DNA from: Pteria penguin
Lineage: Eukaryota > Mollusca > Bivalvia > Pterioida > Pteriidae
Assembly: GCA_035048485.1 (NCBI GenBank)
Contig: CM068592.1
Span: 34,472,501-34,536,500 of the forward strand
Reading direction: 5' to 3'
Length of the DNA stretch: 64,000 nucleotides
In this document: piece after piece, positions 12,391 through 23,395 of the stretch
Layout: every line of letters starts with the position of its first letter
How positions within the stretch are numbered: position 1 is the stretch's first letter
The notes under the pieces: model-generated
Told to the model about the DNA's origin: nothing
What the model saw: only the letters and a program-made list of their open reading frames with translations
The model's database searches: none
Position numbers and translations under genes: made by a program

Positions 12391-15064
12391 AAAAAAGAGG
12401 AGTTACCGGCTCAATTATGTGGCAGAAGTCACCATGGAGCTATACAATACATGAATATAAATAATATAATAGAACATTTAACACATTACAAAAATATTTG
12501 ATTGTAGTGCAATTACGATACCGACTTAGGACGGTCATTTAAAAGCCAAACAAATGGTGCGGTTAACCGGTTTACGGGCCCACCTTCCCACTCACCGTAA
12601 CAGCAGAACAATCAAAAGACGTACATTTAAAAATTTATAAATAATCCTCCATGTAAAGAACAAGGGTCAACAGGTATCGCATATTGAGAGGTCATAAAAA
12701 TATAAACACGTAAGGTATTGTAAAACACATAATGGTAAAAAAATATATGCGACATCAACATGATAAACCGTGCTCTGCCAGTCTGAAAGCGAGCTAAGAC
12801 CCTAGATCTGTAGGAGTCCCGACTAACAGTCAGAGGGGACGAGGTTCAGGACCATGTCTCCTCTGAAAGAGGTTTGGACAAGGCCCGTCATATAGTCCCC
12901 ACCGCCGTGTTAGTCAGCGTGCAACGTTCAAGTAAAAGTCTGCATAAGGCCGTAGAGGGGCCAAATACAAGACCTATAGTCTTTTTGATGATCTCAATAT
13001 CATATTGTCTATTTAGGAGACGTTTGACTATTTTATTACATGATAAAATAACGTTATCGGAGCCTTTTACTTTCCTTAGTTTATACACGAGATCACCGTA
13101 AAAATTGGGATGGGAAATTCCATTGGATACATACTGTTGAAAAGAAATATTTCCAAATTTATATAGAAGTTCTGAATAAGATCTGAAGAATTTGCCGAAT
13201 GTTTTTCTTAGCTTGTGATATCTGTAACCCTGAGTTAAAAGTTTAGTAGTAATTTGTAAATTTCGTTTATGAAAGTCCAAAACATCGGTGCAGCCTCTGA
13301 CAAATCGAACTAATTGAGATATATAGATACCATATGATGGGAGTCGAGGGACATCGCCATCCAAGTAAGGGAAATTTACAATAGGAAATCCAAAATCCTC
13401 ACGTTTATCATAAATATTAGTATATATTAGGTGGTTGATAATTTTGATGTTTAAATCTAAGAAAGGTGTAGATTTATCTCAAGTATTAGCTTTATTCAAT
13501 GTGAGCTCTGGTGGATATATTTCTGATATAAATTGTTGGAATTCAGGGTTATCGATAACCAAAATGTCATCCAGATATCTGCAAGTATTATTAAATTTGT
13601 CAATGAGGTCAAAACGTTTTGATTTTTGAATAGAAACCATAAAATCCCTCTCATAACAATAAAGAAATAAATCTGCTATCAGAGGCGCGCAGTTAGTACC
13701 CATAGGAATCCCAACTATTTGTTGATATATCTTGCCATCAAATTGCACAAAAATATTATTCATGAGAAAATCTAGTGCTTTACATAATTCCTTGCAAGTC
13801 CAGTATTTATATGAAGTATATTGTTTGTTGGAAAAGAATCCAGAGTTATTGGAAGTACATATGTACGTTTTAGATTCTCTGTGAAAACACCATTGTATAA
13901 GAGACAGCAACTTGCTTTTAATCAAATCATGAGGCAGAGATGTATAAAGTGTAGAAAAATCAAATGTAGAAATTTGAGTCGCTTTGAAATTTAGCGAAAG
14001 AAGTTTGTCTATAACTTCATGAGAATTTTTAATCGTCCAAAAGTAATTGATGTTACTATTATGAAATGCGACATCACAATATTTGATAATATGATCTTTT
14101 ATAGCAGTTAGAGCAGACGTAATATGTTTCGATAGTACCGTAGTAGAGCAGTGGCTAGAATTAGATATGAAACGTGATTTATATGGACTTTTATGTAGTT
14201 TTGGGAGCCAATACATGGTTGGTAGATCAGATTTATCAGTTTTAATTTTGAAGTCGGACATGGTCATGAGGAGATCGTGCAAGGTGCTCTCTTTTGAGGT
14301 AGGGCTTTCAACATATGTATGAGTGGAGTTTAATTCGTTTTTAAGTACTTCAATATAATATAGTTTTCAAACAACTATTATGTTATACCTGCTTTATCAG
14401 CGGGAACAAAGACATATTTAGCATGTAAGTCAGCTATCTTCTTTTTAATAGAATTTGTCGTCAATGTATTAGGCTGTTGAAATAAATGCGGATTTTCCGT
14501 AAAGTTCTTAATACGGATATCGACAACTCTTAAAATCTCGAATTTCCAATCATTAAGAGCATAAACATTTACCTGTTCTTTTTTACACCAACGTTTACAA
14601 TATTTAGTTAAAGCATCTTCTCTAACGTCACGGCATTTATTGAAATCTATCCTGGACGGTAACCTATATTTAGGTCCTTTTCCAAAAAGGGTGCGCAATT
14701 TCTTGTCCGAAATACAGTTTAGGTCACCAGTAATAACATGACCTGCCGGTTTATAAACATATTTAGAATTTTCACAAGAACACGACGAAGGAATAGAGTC
14801 TGAAACATCAGGGTTAGATGTGACTTTATTATAATTTAAAATAAGATTTCTTATAGGCTTTTTGTACTGGTAACAAATAAGTGGAGGTTCTAAATTCTCA
14901 AAATATTGGGGGATTTTAGATGTGACTCTATGATCACGGAAAATATTAGAAATGTTAAGTAGATCGAAGCCTTTATTAATAAATTTAATTTTGAGAAATT
15001 GCTGCTTGGGTGGAAGAGATGGAATACGAGGAAAGAATAACAAATAACAAATAACAAATAACAA
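12391..15064 (-). mobile_element. Penelope-like element PLE1 (longest copy, minus strand)
   Basis: The 3' end (GAGGAGTTACCGGCTCA-type terminus) is at about 12391 and the 5' end at about 15064, beside four 7-bp AAATAAC repeats (15037-15066). Its 3' non-coding part (12391-12890) matches the other copies at 27481-28038, 48690-49216 and 56720-57230, with the motif GACCGTCCTAAGTCGGTATC near the end. It sits inside duplicated copy 1, and copies 2 and 3 lack it, so it inserted after duplication. The right flank just outside its 3' end (CAGAAGTCACCAAGGAG, 12348-12364) resembles the element's own terminal sequence. Confidence 0.92.
12888..15064 (-). pseudogene. PLE1 reverse transcriptase (interrupted)
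   Basis: The protein would copy element RNA at the insertion site. The N-terminal part (15064-14378, 228 codons) has the KFINKGFDLLN, AGHVITGDLN and KGPKYRLPSRIDF blocks seen in the family. The RT core (14282-13479) has YWLPKLHKSPYKSRF, FDFSTLYTSLP, GIPMGTNCAPLIADLFLY and the catalytic RYLDDILVI. The C-terminal part (13364-12888) has YDKREDFGFPIVNFPYLDG, SHPNFYGDLVYKLRKVKG and GLVFGPSTALCR. Breaks: one base missing near 14381 that shifts frame, a TGA at 14367-14369, and a TGA at 13479-13481. The second and third parts are in the same frame apart from that TGA. No GIY-YIG endonuclease domain was visible. The family assignment rests on RT motifs known from memory. Confidence 0.88.
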
Positions 15065-16051
15065 ATCTATATGTTCTGTACTGGTGGTTTGTATACCCTC
15101 GGGAACTTACACTTTACCAGGAGTTGTATCAACCCAAAGAAGGGTGAATTATTTTGTGAACCATATGTACATACCATTGAACCATACTGTGATTTACAGT
15201 GTGACATACAAACCGACGTTGTTTTATTCTTTTTTTTTTTTACTATAAAACGTATGTAGATTGAATAGTAATGGGTTATGGTCAACGAACTCACACATGA
15301 TGTAAATGCACATTCTCTTTGGACAGGTAACGACGTAATTGATAGAAGTGAAATGTTAGTTATTTATGTCATTCGGCATGTACATTGCACTTTAATCTCT
15401 CTCTCTCTCTCTCTCTCTTCAATTGAGAGTTATTCCCTCTTTTTTAGGTATTGAGATAAATTAGGTAAATCGAGATTTATACTTTATATGGCGTCCTCAT
15501 ATCCTTGTAATTTTGCATCTTTTCCACGAAACCGGATTACGTCACAATTAACCCACCTTAAATACCTACTTAAAGGGCAAATATTCTGCATCAATAAACT
15601 TAGTCATACGAATGAGAAACTAGTGTTATTTCAATTGACCGTCCTAAGTCGGCCTCTCCAATGCATTACAACTGAACCGATCTGTGATGTCTTTATATGT
15701 CTTTGATGTTTGCATTTTTGTCTGTGATGAGTTTTGTCACACGGCTGAGTCAAAAATCGTTATGCTTACTTCTAAGTAAGCTTTGAAATCTGCGTTTCCT
15801 TGTATTTAGCTGCCAGCATTGCAGATAATTTTCGAATTATCCAAACATATTCAGGACAGAATATTGAAACTTGGCATCATGCTACAGTGTCATAAATTGA
15901 TAAATGTTTGGTATTTACTCGTGCTAAATTTGGAATTGAATTGTCTTCAAACTATGTAAAGCGAAAGTGCTATAAAGGCTAGTTTCATCTATATATTATT
16001 TCGAGGCACGAAAATACATATGTATCATTGATGAAGTGTTAGCACTCATAG

Positions 16052-16072
16052 TGTCAAATGTCAGCAATGACA
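16052..16072 (+). promoter_or_regulatory. Triple TGTCA half-site cluster upstream of gene A
   Basis: TGTCA, TGTCA and the inverted TGACA lie within 21 bp, about 40 bp before the TATA box. The same arrangement is kept upstream of gene C (36916-36936) and in the displaced promoter of E (54180-54201), while two of the three are mutated upstream of B. TGTCA/TGACA is the core of TALE-homeodomain sites (Meis/Tgif type); the binding factor is inferred only. Confidence 0.45.
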
Positions 16073-16110
16073 AAGACTAATTAATTTCAGAACAGATGTC
16101 ACAGACTAAG

Positions 16111-16120
16111 TGTATATATA
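16111..16120 (+). promoter_or_regulatory. TATA box of gene A
   Basis: TGTATATATA lies about 50 bp before the ATG at 16163. The same element precedes genes C (36979-36986), D (about 42416) and E (58441-58448) at 40-55 bp, which makes it a convincing core promoter. Confidence 0.75.
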
Positions 16121-16162
16121 CAACATTCAAATGAGCCGGTTTTCAAGACATAAAAGAATACA

Positions 16163-19100
16163 ATGGATTTTCGGTTTATTTCTATTTTGATTTTGGCGTC
16201 GCTGTCGCTACAGATAAACGGTAAGATTCCAGAAATTTATTACATGTAAAATGACGCAATGCGTAATAATTCCAGAGCACGAGTAACGACTGCACAATTT
16301 ACAGAGTAACTGCTGTAATTATATCTTTTATACATAGATAAAAGCGTGTCTGAATGACCGGTTGTATCAGGTTGGTGCAGATCAGGGGATCGAGGTAGAT
16401 AAATGTACGTCTTAATGACCAGTCGCACCAAGTCTAGGGATTGAGATAGATAAATCTACATCTCAGTGTCCAGTATTAACAAGTCGGTGCAGGTCAGGGG
16501 ATTGCGGAAGATAAAAGTTCGTCTTAATGACGTGTCACACCAATTCGGAACAGGTCAGGGGATGGAGGTAGATAAATGTACGTCTTAATGACCTGTTGTA
16601 CCAAGTGGATGCAAGTCAGAGGATTGAGGTAGATACGTCAAAATGACACGTCACACCAAGTTGGTATAGGTTGGAGGACTGAGGTAGTTATATGTATGCC
16701 TGTATTACCAGTCACACTAAGTTGGTACTTGTCAGGAGATTGAGGTATATAAATGTACGTCTTAATGACCAGTTGTACCGAGTCGGTAGGGTGCGTAAAA
16801 TTTGATTGTATGTTTACAGTACGTAGGGTAGTATCGCGGATTGGATCAAACAAGTGAAAACAAAATGAAGGTGTGCTTTTTATGTTAGTTTTATAATCGT
16901 CTTTTATATGTTCAGCAGGGGTGTTCGTATATAAGGTTTCAAGTGAAAATAAAAGAAATGTTATGTAGCAGTACATTTGTATTTTTATGATTTATTTAAA
17001 AATTTTCGAAATTAATGAGATTGTAAACATATTGATAATTCCACTGCTGAAAGTACATCTATTTCAAAGCACGGTATATTTTATGGTAATGGAAATTTCC
17101 GCAGATCTCTCAGAAATTAAAAAAAGGACTCTTCTTCTGGCGTTATAGTATTATAAACCGAGAAATGTCAGTCAAATACAATGTCATTAATCTTTGTTGA
17201 ACCGAGTAATTGATTGATAATGTTTTAGGTTTTATTAATATCAACAAAAGTATATATGGACAGACTTTTATTTATATAACATAAATGTATAAAATGATAC
17301 TTCCTCTTTGCATGTGGCTATATTCCTGAAAATTACTGAAAGCGACGTAAACACCTATCAACAAACAACCTTATCTGGAAGCTAGAAACTTATCTTGATG
17401 TCATCGTCATTCAAAGAATCGTGTTTCAATTTGCCGGATATGTTGTTGTAATTTTACAACAGCAGGACATTATGATTGACTTCAATAAAATTACTCACAA
17501 ATTTCTTTTCATGTTTCACTTCAGCAAAAGGAAAGTATGGAAAGCTATGTACATCATACGACATAGGTGAGGAAAAAGATCAATTACAGCCTGGTTATGG
17601 ACGAGAATGTAGATTTTCTGATAGATACAGTTACATTGTTGGGGAAAATGACCAAGTCAAAGTAGAAGAAAAACCAAGAAAAATATACTGTAAGGAGTGG
17701 AAATGCCCCACTGTAACTTGCAACAAACCCGTTAAAGGAGAAGATGGATGCTTGCAATGTATAGGTTGTATGCCTTATCAATAATATAATATCAAGAATG
17801 CATTTCCATATATCTTGATGAAAATGAGTAACTTCATAGCATCAGGATTAGAAAATGATGTATCTACTAATATAAGAATAGAATAATGTTAATCTTTTGA
17901 GAACACACTTGTCATAATTTTCAGTCATATAAGGTCTGAAGTTTTGAGATGGATGTGTTTTGGCTTTAGTGTGTAAGACTGTTCGCTGATACGTGTACTC
18001 TTCAGCTATTTTGGATTTCTCTAGTTTCAGTTGTAAGCATCGTTAAAGGTATTAAATTGTTGAATATAGGAACATCATTTTCACAAATATTTTAAAACCA
18101 CACCAATCAATGCACATGACCATTGACCGTCTAAAGTCCATATCATATTTATCATGGTGTTTAATTACCATTTTAGATATGTGATGAACTCGGCTTGCTG
18201 GTCTGTGGAGTGGTTTGAAGTGTTTTAAAAATATTGGATAGTATGATTTAAATGTTAACTAAATATATTTAAGTTGCAAAAGTTAATGCATATTAATTGC
18301 TATAATAAATATAGAACATATATACCTTTTAATTTAGTGCACCATATGCGCATTTCGACAAGTTATGTCTCCACAGTGATGCTCGTGGCCGAATGATTGG
18401 AATTTTCAAAATATATAAAAATATGAAGAGCACTGTTGAAGCCAAACTGACCGAAAAGTGAACCAAAGAATCTAAGGACAGAGCTATGCATGAGGGAGAT
18501 ACTCCTTAGTGTTAGATTGATTTACTTAATTTGATGACTGAAAATTTGTAGTATATATTTCATGTCAGTACAAAAGCACTGAAAACTAGACTAGATGCCC
18601 TCGGTGATTATCAGTCCACCAGCAGTGACACCGGCCTAGTGGTTATAATAAATATAGAACATATATACCTTTTTATTTAGTGCACCATATGCGCATTTCG
18701 ACAATGTAAAGATGATGGATAAATCCAAACCACAAGTCCAAAAATCATGAAACCATAGGACATACAAAATCAGTGAAAATGAAAAACAAATGGAAAATAA
18801 CAAAATATGTCTACTTGAAGAGCATATGTGAACCCCTGTGATGGAGTGAGATCAGGTGCCCGGGGAGAGTGAGCATCCCCTGCTTGCTAGCAACACCCGT
18901 CACATATACCCCGTAGAAAGAGTCAAATCGTGTGAATTCCATATGTATTTATATATGGAGAAGTCGAAGTAGGTAACCTTCTAGTATAGAAGGTGTCAAA
19001 TCTGTGTAAAGTGATCGGAATCGGTCTCAGTCCAGAATATCATTTAAAAGTCTGGATAACGAGATATCATATGGAGTAATAAGAGTCTCGTAACGACCGT

Positions 19101-21114
19101 AGAACTTCCTCAGTGACGATGCTAGTCTAGCACATATATAACCCTGGTTGAGCAGCTTAACTGAAAGTCGCCTAGCCCTCAGAACAAAGTCATTGTAATT
19201 TGAACATGCTCTGGAATAACGTATTAACTGAGACATGAATACGCCGTATGCGGGCAATGATGGAATGTTGCTACTTATGAAAGGAAAGTTTGTGATAGTG
19301 AAATTGAAATCGTCACGTTTGTCATAGAGTGAGGTGTTCAATTGACCATTAATGTCGAAAGACAACATAATATCTAAATACGAAGTAGAATTACTAGTTT
19401 CTGTGGTTTCTTTGACCTCCAGTTCACTTGGATAGATGATGCTAAGGTAATCCGCGAATGATCATGAAGGATTATTAATTGAAAGCAAGTCATCTATATA
19501 TCTGTAAGTAAAATTGAAGCCAAGAGCCAATTGTTTTTTCCTTGCGAAAGCAAAGACTGAATGAACTCAGCTTCGTATGAATAAAGGAATATGTCAGCCA
19601 GAAGCGGAACACAGTTAGTGCCCATTGGAATGCCGACAATTTGTTGAAAAACCTTACCTCCAAACACCACAAAAATGTTATCGATAAGAAAGTTCAACAT
19701 CTGGATGACAGCTATTTCAGTGTATTTATTTCAAGTTATGTCTCTTCAGTGATGCTCGTGGCCGAATGATTGGAATTTTGAAATGTTCAACAAAAACTTA
19801 CTAAAATGTATGTTTTTTTTTTTTAAATAGTTGAAAAGCAAATCTTGTCCTAAAATTTCAGGATTCAAGTTGAACATATATATATAAACTAATTCCTATT
19901 TTTCGATTACGATTTGAAATTCTTAAATATTGTCATAAAAACACATAACTACGGAGAAGTATTGACGTTTCAATTATAGAATTTCAATTATGATAAATCG
20001 AAATGCGAATTTGTTATTGAGTGAATATCACTTTTTTTCATTTGGCTTGTTTCACTTGTAATCCTTTTATTTTAACAAATCATAATGAACATTGTTGAAA
20101 TCACGTGCCTACGGACAAACAAAAAATAGAAAAAAAAAAAAGAAAGGAAAAAGAAAAAGAAAGAAACGAAACTCTTAAATGGCATATGTAGACCTATTTT
20201 TTCTTGCCATATTTTCATGATATAATATGCGACTTATTAGTATGATAGTGACAGATATAAGGCGTTTTCCCTGGTCATGGCTATTAAAAGCCACATTTAT
20301 TGTGATTTGCGCCAAAGGTGGGTGTAAACGGTCGGCAGGTGATGCTTACTCCTCCTTAACGTATGAAGCGATCTGGAATTCTCGAGGAGTTCATGTTTGC
20401 TTATAACTCCGTCTTTTATGATTTACACATATATTTCGAGAATGTTCACAAAGTCTTGTACCCGGAAATTTACTAAATTTGATTGATTAAAACGTTTTTG
20501 AATTTTAAGTGTCCTGATGCCATTTCAGGATTTACTTATAGCATAATAATTACTGTGGATATTATTGTTTTGTGTTAAAGAAAACCGGAGAACCCCGCAA
20601 AAACACAGAAATGTTTAGCAGCTGAACTATTTCAAATTATGCCACTTGCCCCGAACAGCACAAGTATACCCCCGACCAGTATTTTCATGTCTAATATTCA
20701 GTGCTTTTGTACTAACATGAAATATATACTTAAAATTTTTAGTCATGAAATTCATAAATCTCTCTAAAACTAAGAAATATTTCTCTCATGCATAGCCCTG
20801 TCCTTTGATTAGATGTTTCCAATCATTTGCCATGAGAATCAAAGAAGAGACATAAGTTGTCGAAATGTGTATTTGGTGCAAAAATCATAAGCGAATATGG
20901 TCTAATACTTATTATACCACAGTAACTTTTGACAATTCATGTCTACATATTAATTTTAGGGTCAGAGTGCCAATGGGAAGGAAAGATCTATAAGAACGGT
21001 ACCGGTGGAACTTGTGTTGATGGGTGTAATCGTTGCTCCTGTTCAGTTTGGAATAATCAAAGTGGAATTGGAAGTACACGCATAGGCTGCGGTGATTTGT
21101 CTTTTTGCTCCTGA
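16163..21114 (+). CDS. Gene A: secreted 14-cysteine protein, VWC-like, three exons
   Basis: Exons: 16163-16220, 17525-17764, 20960-21114, all phase 1, with GT-AG boundaries, giving 150 residues. Exon 1 is a signal peptide (MDFRFISILILASLSLQIN), and cleavage is likely near the ING-AKG junction made by the splice. Exon 2 has seven Cys spaced C-x19-C-x26-C-x4-CPTVTC-x9-C-x2-C; its tail resembles the last half of a VWC domain. Exon 3 has C-x14-C-x3-CNxCxC-x15-C-x5-C, like a VWC first half or a pacifastin-type knot. An AATAAA at 21161 follows the stop. The second donor (G/GTTGTATG) is weak; reading through it gives CMPYQ and a stop. An extracellular role (defence, matrix or signalling) is inferred; no named family was recognised. 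All reading frames are intact and the promoter is conserved, so this is probably functional. Confidence 0.85.
16333..16795. repeat. About 61-bp minisatellite in intron 1 of gene A
   Basis: Around seven degenerate units contain GATAAATGTACGTCTTAATG followed by ACCAGTCRCACCAAGTYGGT. The same array sits in intron 1 of B (26296-26605) and C (37210-37620), not in D or E. The short minus-strand ORFs here arise from the repeat. Confidence 0.85.
17339..17375. repeat. SINE tail remnant in intron 1 of gene A
   Basis: TGAAAGCGACGTAAACACCT followed by ATCAACAAACAACC is the 3' tail of the tRNA-derived SINE seen complete at 37850-38015 in gene C and again at 41700-41855. B has the same remnant at 26783-26815. 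Same position relative to exon 2 in A, B and C means one ancestral insertion. Confidence 0.7.
18300..18641 (-). repeat. Terminal repeat of the second PLE-type family (PLE4)
   Basis: This starts with TATAATAAATATAGAACATA, contains GTGCACCATATGCGCATTTC and GATGCTCGTGGCCGAATGAT, and ends in GACACCGGCCTAGTGG. The first 60 bp recur at 18642-18703 joined to the element body, and the GTGATGCTCGTGGCC part recurs at 19743 beyond the body. The body is thus bracketed by direct repeats, as expected for the pseudo-LTRs of Penelope-like elements. Confidence 0.6.
18642..19733 (-). mobile_element. PLE4: second Penelope-like family, 5'-truncated, in intron 2 of gene A
   Basis: The minus strand encodes two fragments of an RT distinct from PLE1-3. 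At 19700-19494 lie FGGKVFQQIVGIPMGTNCVP and LLADIFLYSYEAEFIQSLL; at 19368-19027 lie SLYDKRDDFNFTITNFPF, AYGVFMSQLIRYSRACSN and a C-terminus ending RLLNDILD. Frameshifts between the fragments destroy the YxDD region. The 3' non-coding part (19020-18704) carries the GGATGCTCACTC block. A plus-strand relic of the same 3' part lies at 52163-52545. It lies within gene A's second intron and so would be spliced out. Confidence 0.8.
20697..20895 (+). repeat. PLE4-type terminal repeat just upstream of exon 3, gene A
   Basis: GTGCTTTTGTACTAACATGA, then TCTCTCATGCATAGC, CCAATCATTTGCCATGAG and GAAATGTGTATTTGGTGC form a plus-oriented terminus of the PLE4 family about 70 bp before the exon 3 acceptor. Orthologous copies lie at 29224-29485 (B) and 38825-39068 (C), so the insertion predates the A/B/C split. 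Confidence 0.7.
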
Positions 21115-21794
21115 AGAAAACATGTCACGGTAAAGGAAAATGATAGAGATACAATGCAGAAATAAAAATTTCAAAGATTGAGATAGTGTTACTTCTATTA
21201 ATTATATAATATTATCATTGTTACTTGCGCCAATACTTGTCACTGTTGACAATTTCATATAAAATAATGACGCATTTAATTTTTCATCATTTGTTGGTAG
21301 GAAGTTGGTTTTTTTTTTGGGGGGGGGATGGCAACATATAAGCAAATGAAAGATTGTGAGACATGAAGATAATTGGTTACATGTGAGTGTGACATCTCAC
21401 CACGAACATTAGATAACTAGAGGGGAGAACAGATCTGCAGGAAAAGTAGTTTCCTGTTTGACCAGTAAGACCCACCATGAATGTCAATAACCTATAGATG
21501 GTACAAATTGTCAACAGTGTACATATGATAAAAACCCAGAACTACTTTGTAAGGAAAGTGTCACACAATTGTAAATATAAAGAGATCAGATGTTGAGCAA
21601 TATGTTCCTCAACACTAAAATTATTGCTTTTTACACTGTTTAAGAATGTTAGTATTAGAAACGAAATTAAATGATGTTATGATACTTCTGCATGCTATCA
21701 ATGTGCCATGGTGGATATTTACAGATCATGAATGCAAAATTAAAAACAGGTTTCTAGAAAACTAACACCGTTAGCAGAAAAGTACTTCTAGTTT

Positions 21795-21895
21795 TGCAAC
21801 GGACCCACCGAAAGCTGTGAGGAATCTTTTACGTGCCACGCCTACCATAACACGGGACTTCGGTTTCCAATTTATTTGCATCCAAAAGACGGAAG
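21795..21895. repeat. SINE fragment
   Basis: GCAACGGACCCACCGAAAGC followed by GTGAGGAATCTTTTACGTGC matches the body of the tRNA-derived SINE at 43064-43342. The tRNA-like head is missing. Confidence 0.65.
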
Positions 21896-22027
21896 TCAGA
21901 AATATCTATGAATTAATTTACATTTTTACCGATATGTGCAGACAAATTTATATACAGAGATGTAATATAAATATTTCAATTTTCCAATTTTCAACACTGC
22001 TCTTTATGTATTTTGAGAATTCCAATC

Positions 22028-22110
22028 ATTTGGCCACGAGCATCACTGAAGAGACATAAGTTGTCGAAATGCGCATATGGTGCACTAAATGAAAAGGTAT
22101 ATATGTTCTA
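22028..22110 (+). repeat. PLE4-type terminal repeat at the left edge of duplicated copy 2
   Basis: CCAATCATTTGGCCACGAGC, CATCACTGAAGAGACATAAG and CGAAATGCGCATATGGTGCA end in GTATATATGTTCTATA, directly next to the first base that copy 2 shares with copies 1 and 3. Confidence 0.7.
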
Positions 22111-23139
22111 TATCTATTATATGAAAGTAATGCATTTCCTTTCACCAAATAAGAAATGACAATATAACTGTACAACCTAGTAGGTCCATTATAATGCTAG
22201 ATCTTGCGAAAATATAATAGGTTTACATGATACATGTGTATTACATTTGTGAGATAAAAGATTATTACTCAATTTAAATTCAATTTATTCTTTTGATCTT
22301 ATTTTAATAATACTGACGAATAAATTAAAGAAACAATCACTTTATGGCACATAAGATATGATTAATAAGTCTCACACGTCTAAAATAAAAGTTGAACGCA
22401 TTTACAGTAGATGAGTATTTGTTAATAGATGGCTATTTAAATTAATTAAAAAAAATAATGGCTTGAAAACAACAGGACAAAATCAAAATTAAACTTTTGC
22501 AATCAAAGAAGCTCTGATGACAACAGAGAGGACACCCAACGGAAACCATCTGAAGACTACTGACTCAGCTGTATAACAAAAGTCGTTACTGATGTAGAAT
22601 AAGCGCATGATATGACATCACAATAATATTCGATTGTTCACAATTGAAATGATAATCGTCACCTAACTGGTTTGGCTTATCGATGTGTTCATCTTCTTTC
22701 AATCCACTACGATAGCAGTACAGTTAAAGAACACAGATCTTTATAAATGATTCTCTGTATTGAGAACAAAGGGTCTACTAATTAAATGTTTATATTAAAA
22801 GTATAAAATGAAATCAATATGAGCTGAAAGTGTTTTGCTCATTTGAAAGCAAGCTAATCTTCCTGACCTACTGATGTGCGGACTAATATACAGAGGTGAA
22901 GTTTTTTAGAAGAAATTTAAAGTAATAAATAAATGTAATAAAAGAACAATAATCACGTTTTAAGGAAACAATCCGGAAAATTAACAGTCCATACATAATT
23001 CTTATTGGCGCATATCACAAAACCACGGTATGGGATTTCAGTTCCTTATTTAATAGCATCGTGTGGATGCTTTATGTAATAATGGTGTAAAAGCACATCA
23101 TTCATATTAATTGGAACACTTCTTTTGTTTAAACAGCGG

Positions 23140-23395
23140 GCAACGGTGTGACTATAGAACTTAACTAGTTTAGTTAAGTCTGACTGAAAATGCAGTAAAA
23201 CTCGGTGTGAGACTTAACTAGTTTGGTTAAACCTGACTGAAATTTTGGTAGAACTCGGTGTGACACCAGACTTTACTAGTTTGGTTAAGACTGACTGAAA
23301 CTGTGGGAAAACTCGGTGTGACTATAGACTTAACTAGTTCGGTAAAGACTGACCTAAATTGCATTGAAACTCGGTACAAGTACAGAGTTGGCAAC
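23140..23395. repeat. 58-bp minisatellite, 4-5 units (copy 2)
   Basis: Same unit as at 9195-9440, slightly more degenerate (CTCGGTGTGACTATAGACTT, AACTAGTTTGGTTAAG). Confidence 0.85.

Larger units (their letters stand above)
7935..21790. repeat. Segmental duplication, copy 1 (carries gene A)
   Basis: This segment is collinear with 22115-30150 and 32590-39995. Shared landmarks in order: GCATTTCCTTTCACCAAA near 7955, the 58-bp minisatellite, the 36-bp unit, an ACGTGCAGACGATC block near 10493, a GTGACCAGTCAGC block near 10818, TTTGTATACCCTCGGGA near 15100, a (TC)n tract near 15396, AATTATCCAAACATATTCAGG near 15833, then gene A and its 3' flank (TCACCACGAACATTAGATAA near 21397, and on to about 21775). 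Copy-specific changes are the PLE at 12391-15064, a PLE in intron 2, the palindromic AT block at 8690-9042 and an expanded 36-bp array. Confidence 0.9.

Noticed and set aside
12874..13101. Plus-strand ORF, with a mirror ORF at 56507-56734 on the minus strand
   Set aside because: Antisense to the C-terminal part of the PLE reverse transcriptase in both cases.
17584..17781. Minus-strand ORFs opposite exon 2 of genes A, B and D
   Set aside because: They are antisense shadows of conserved coding exons; the plus-strand frames have splice sites, a signal peptide and Cys patterns.
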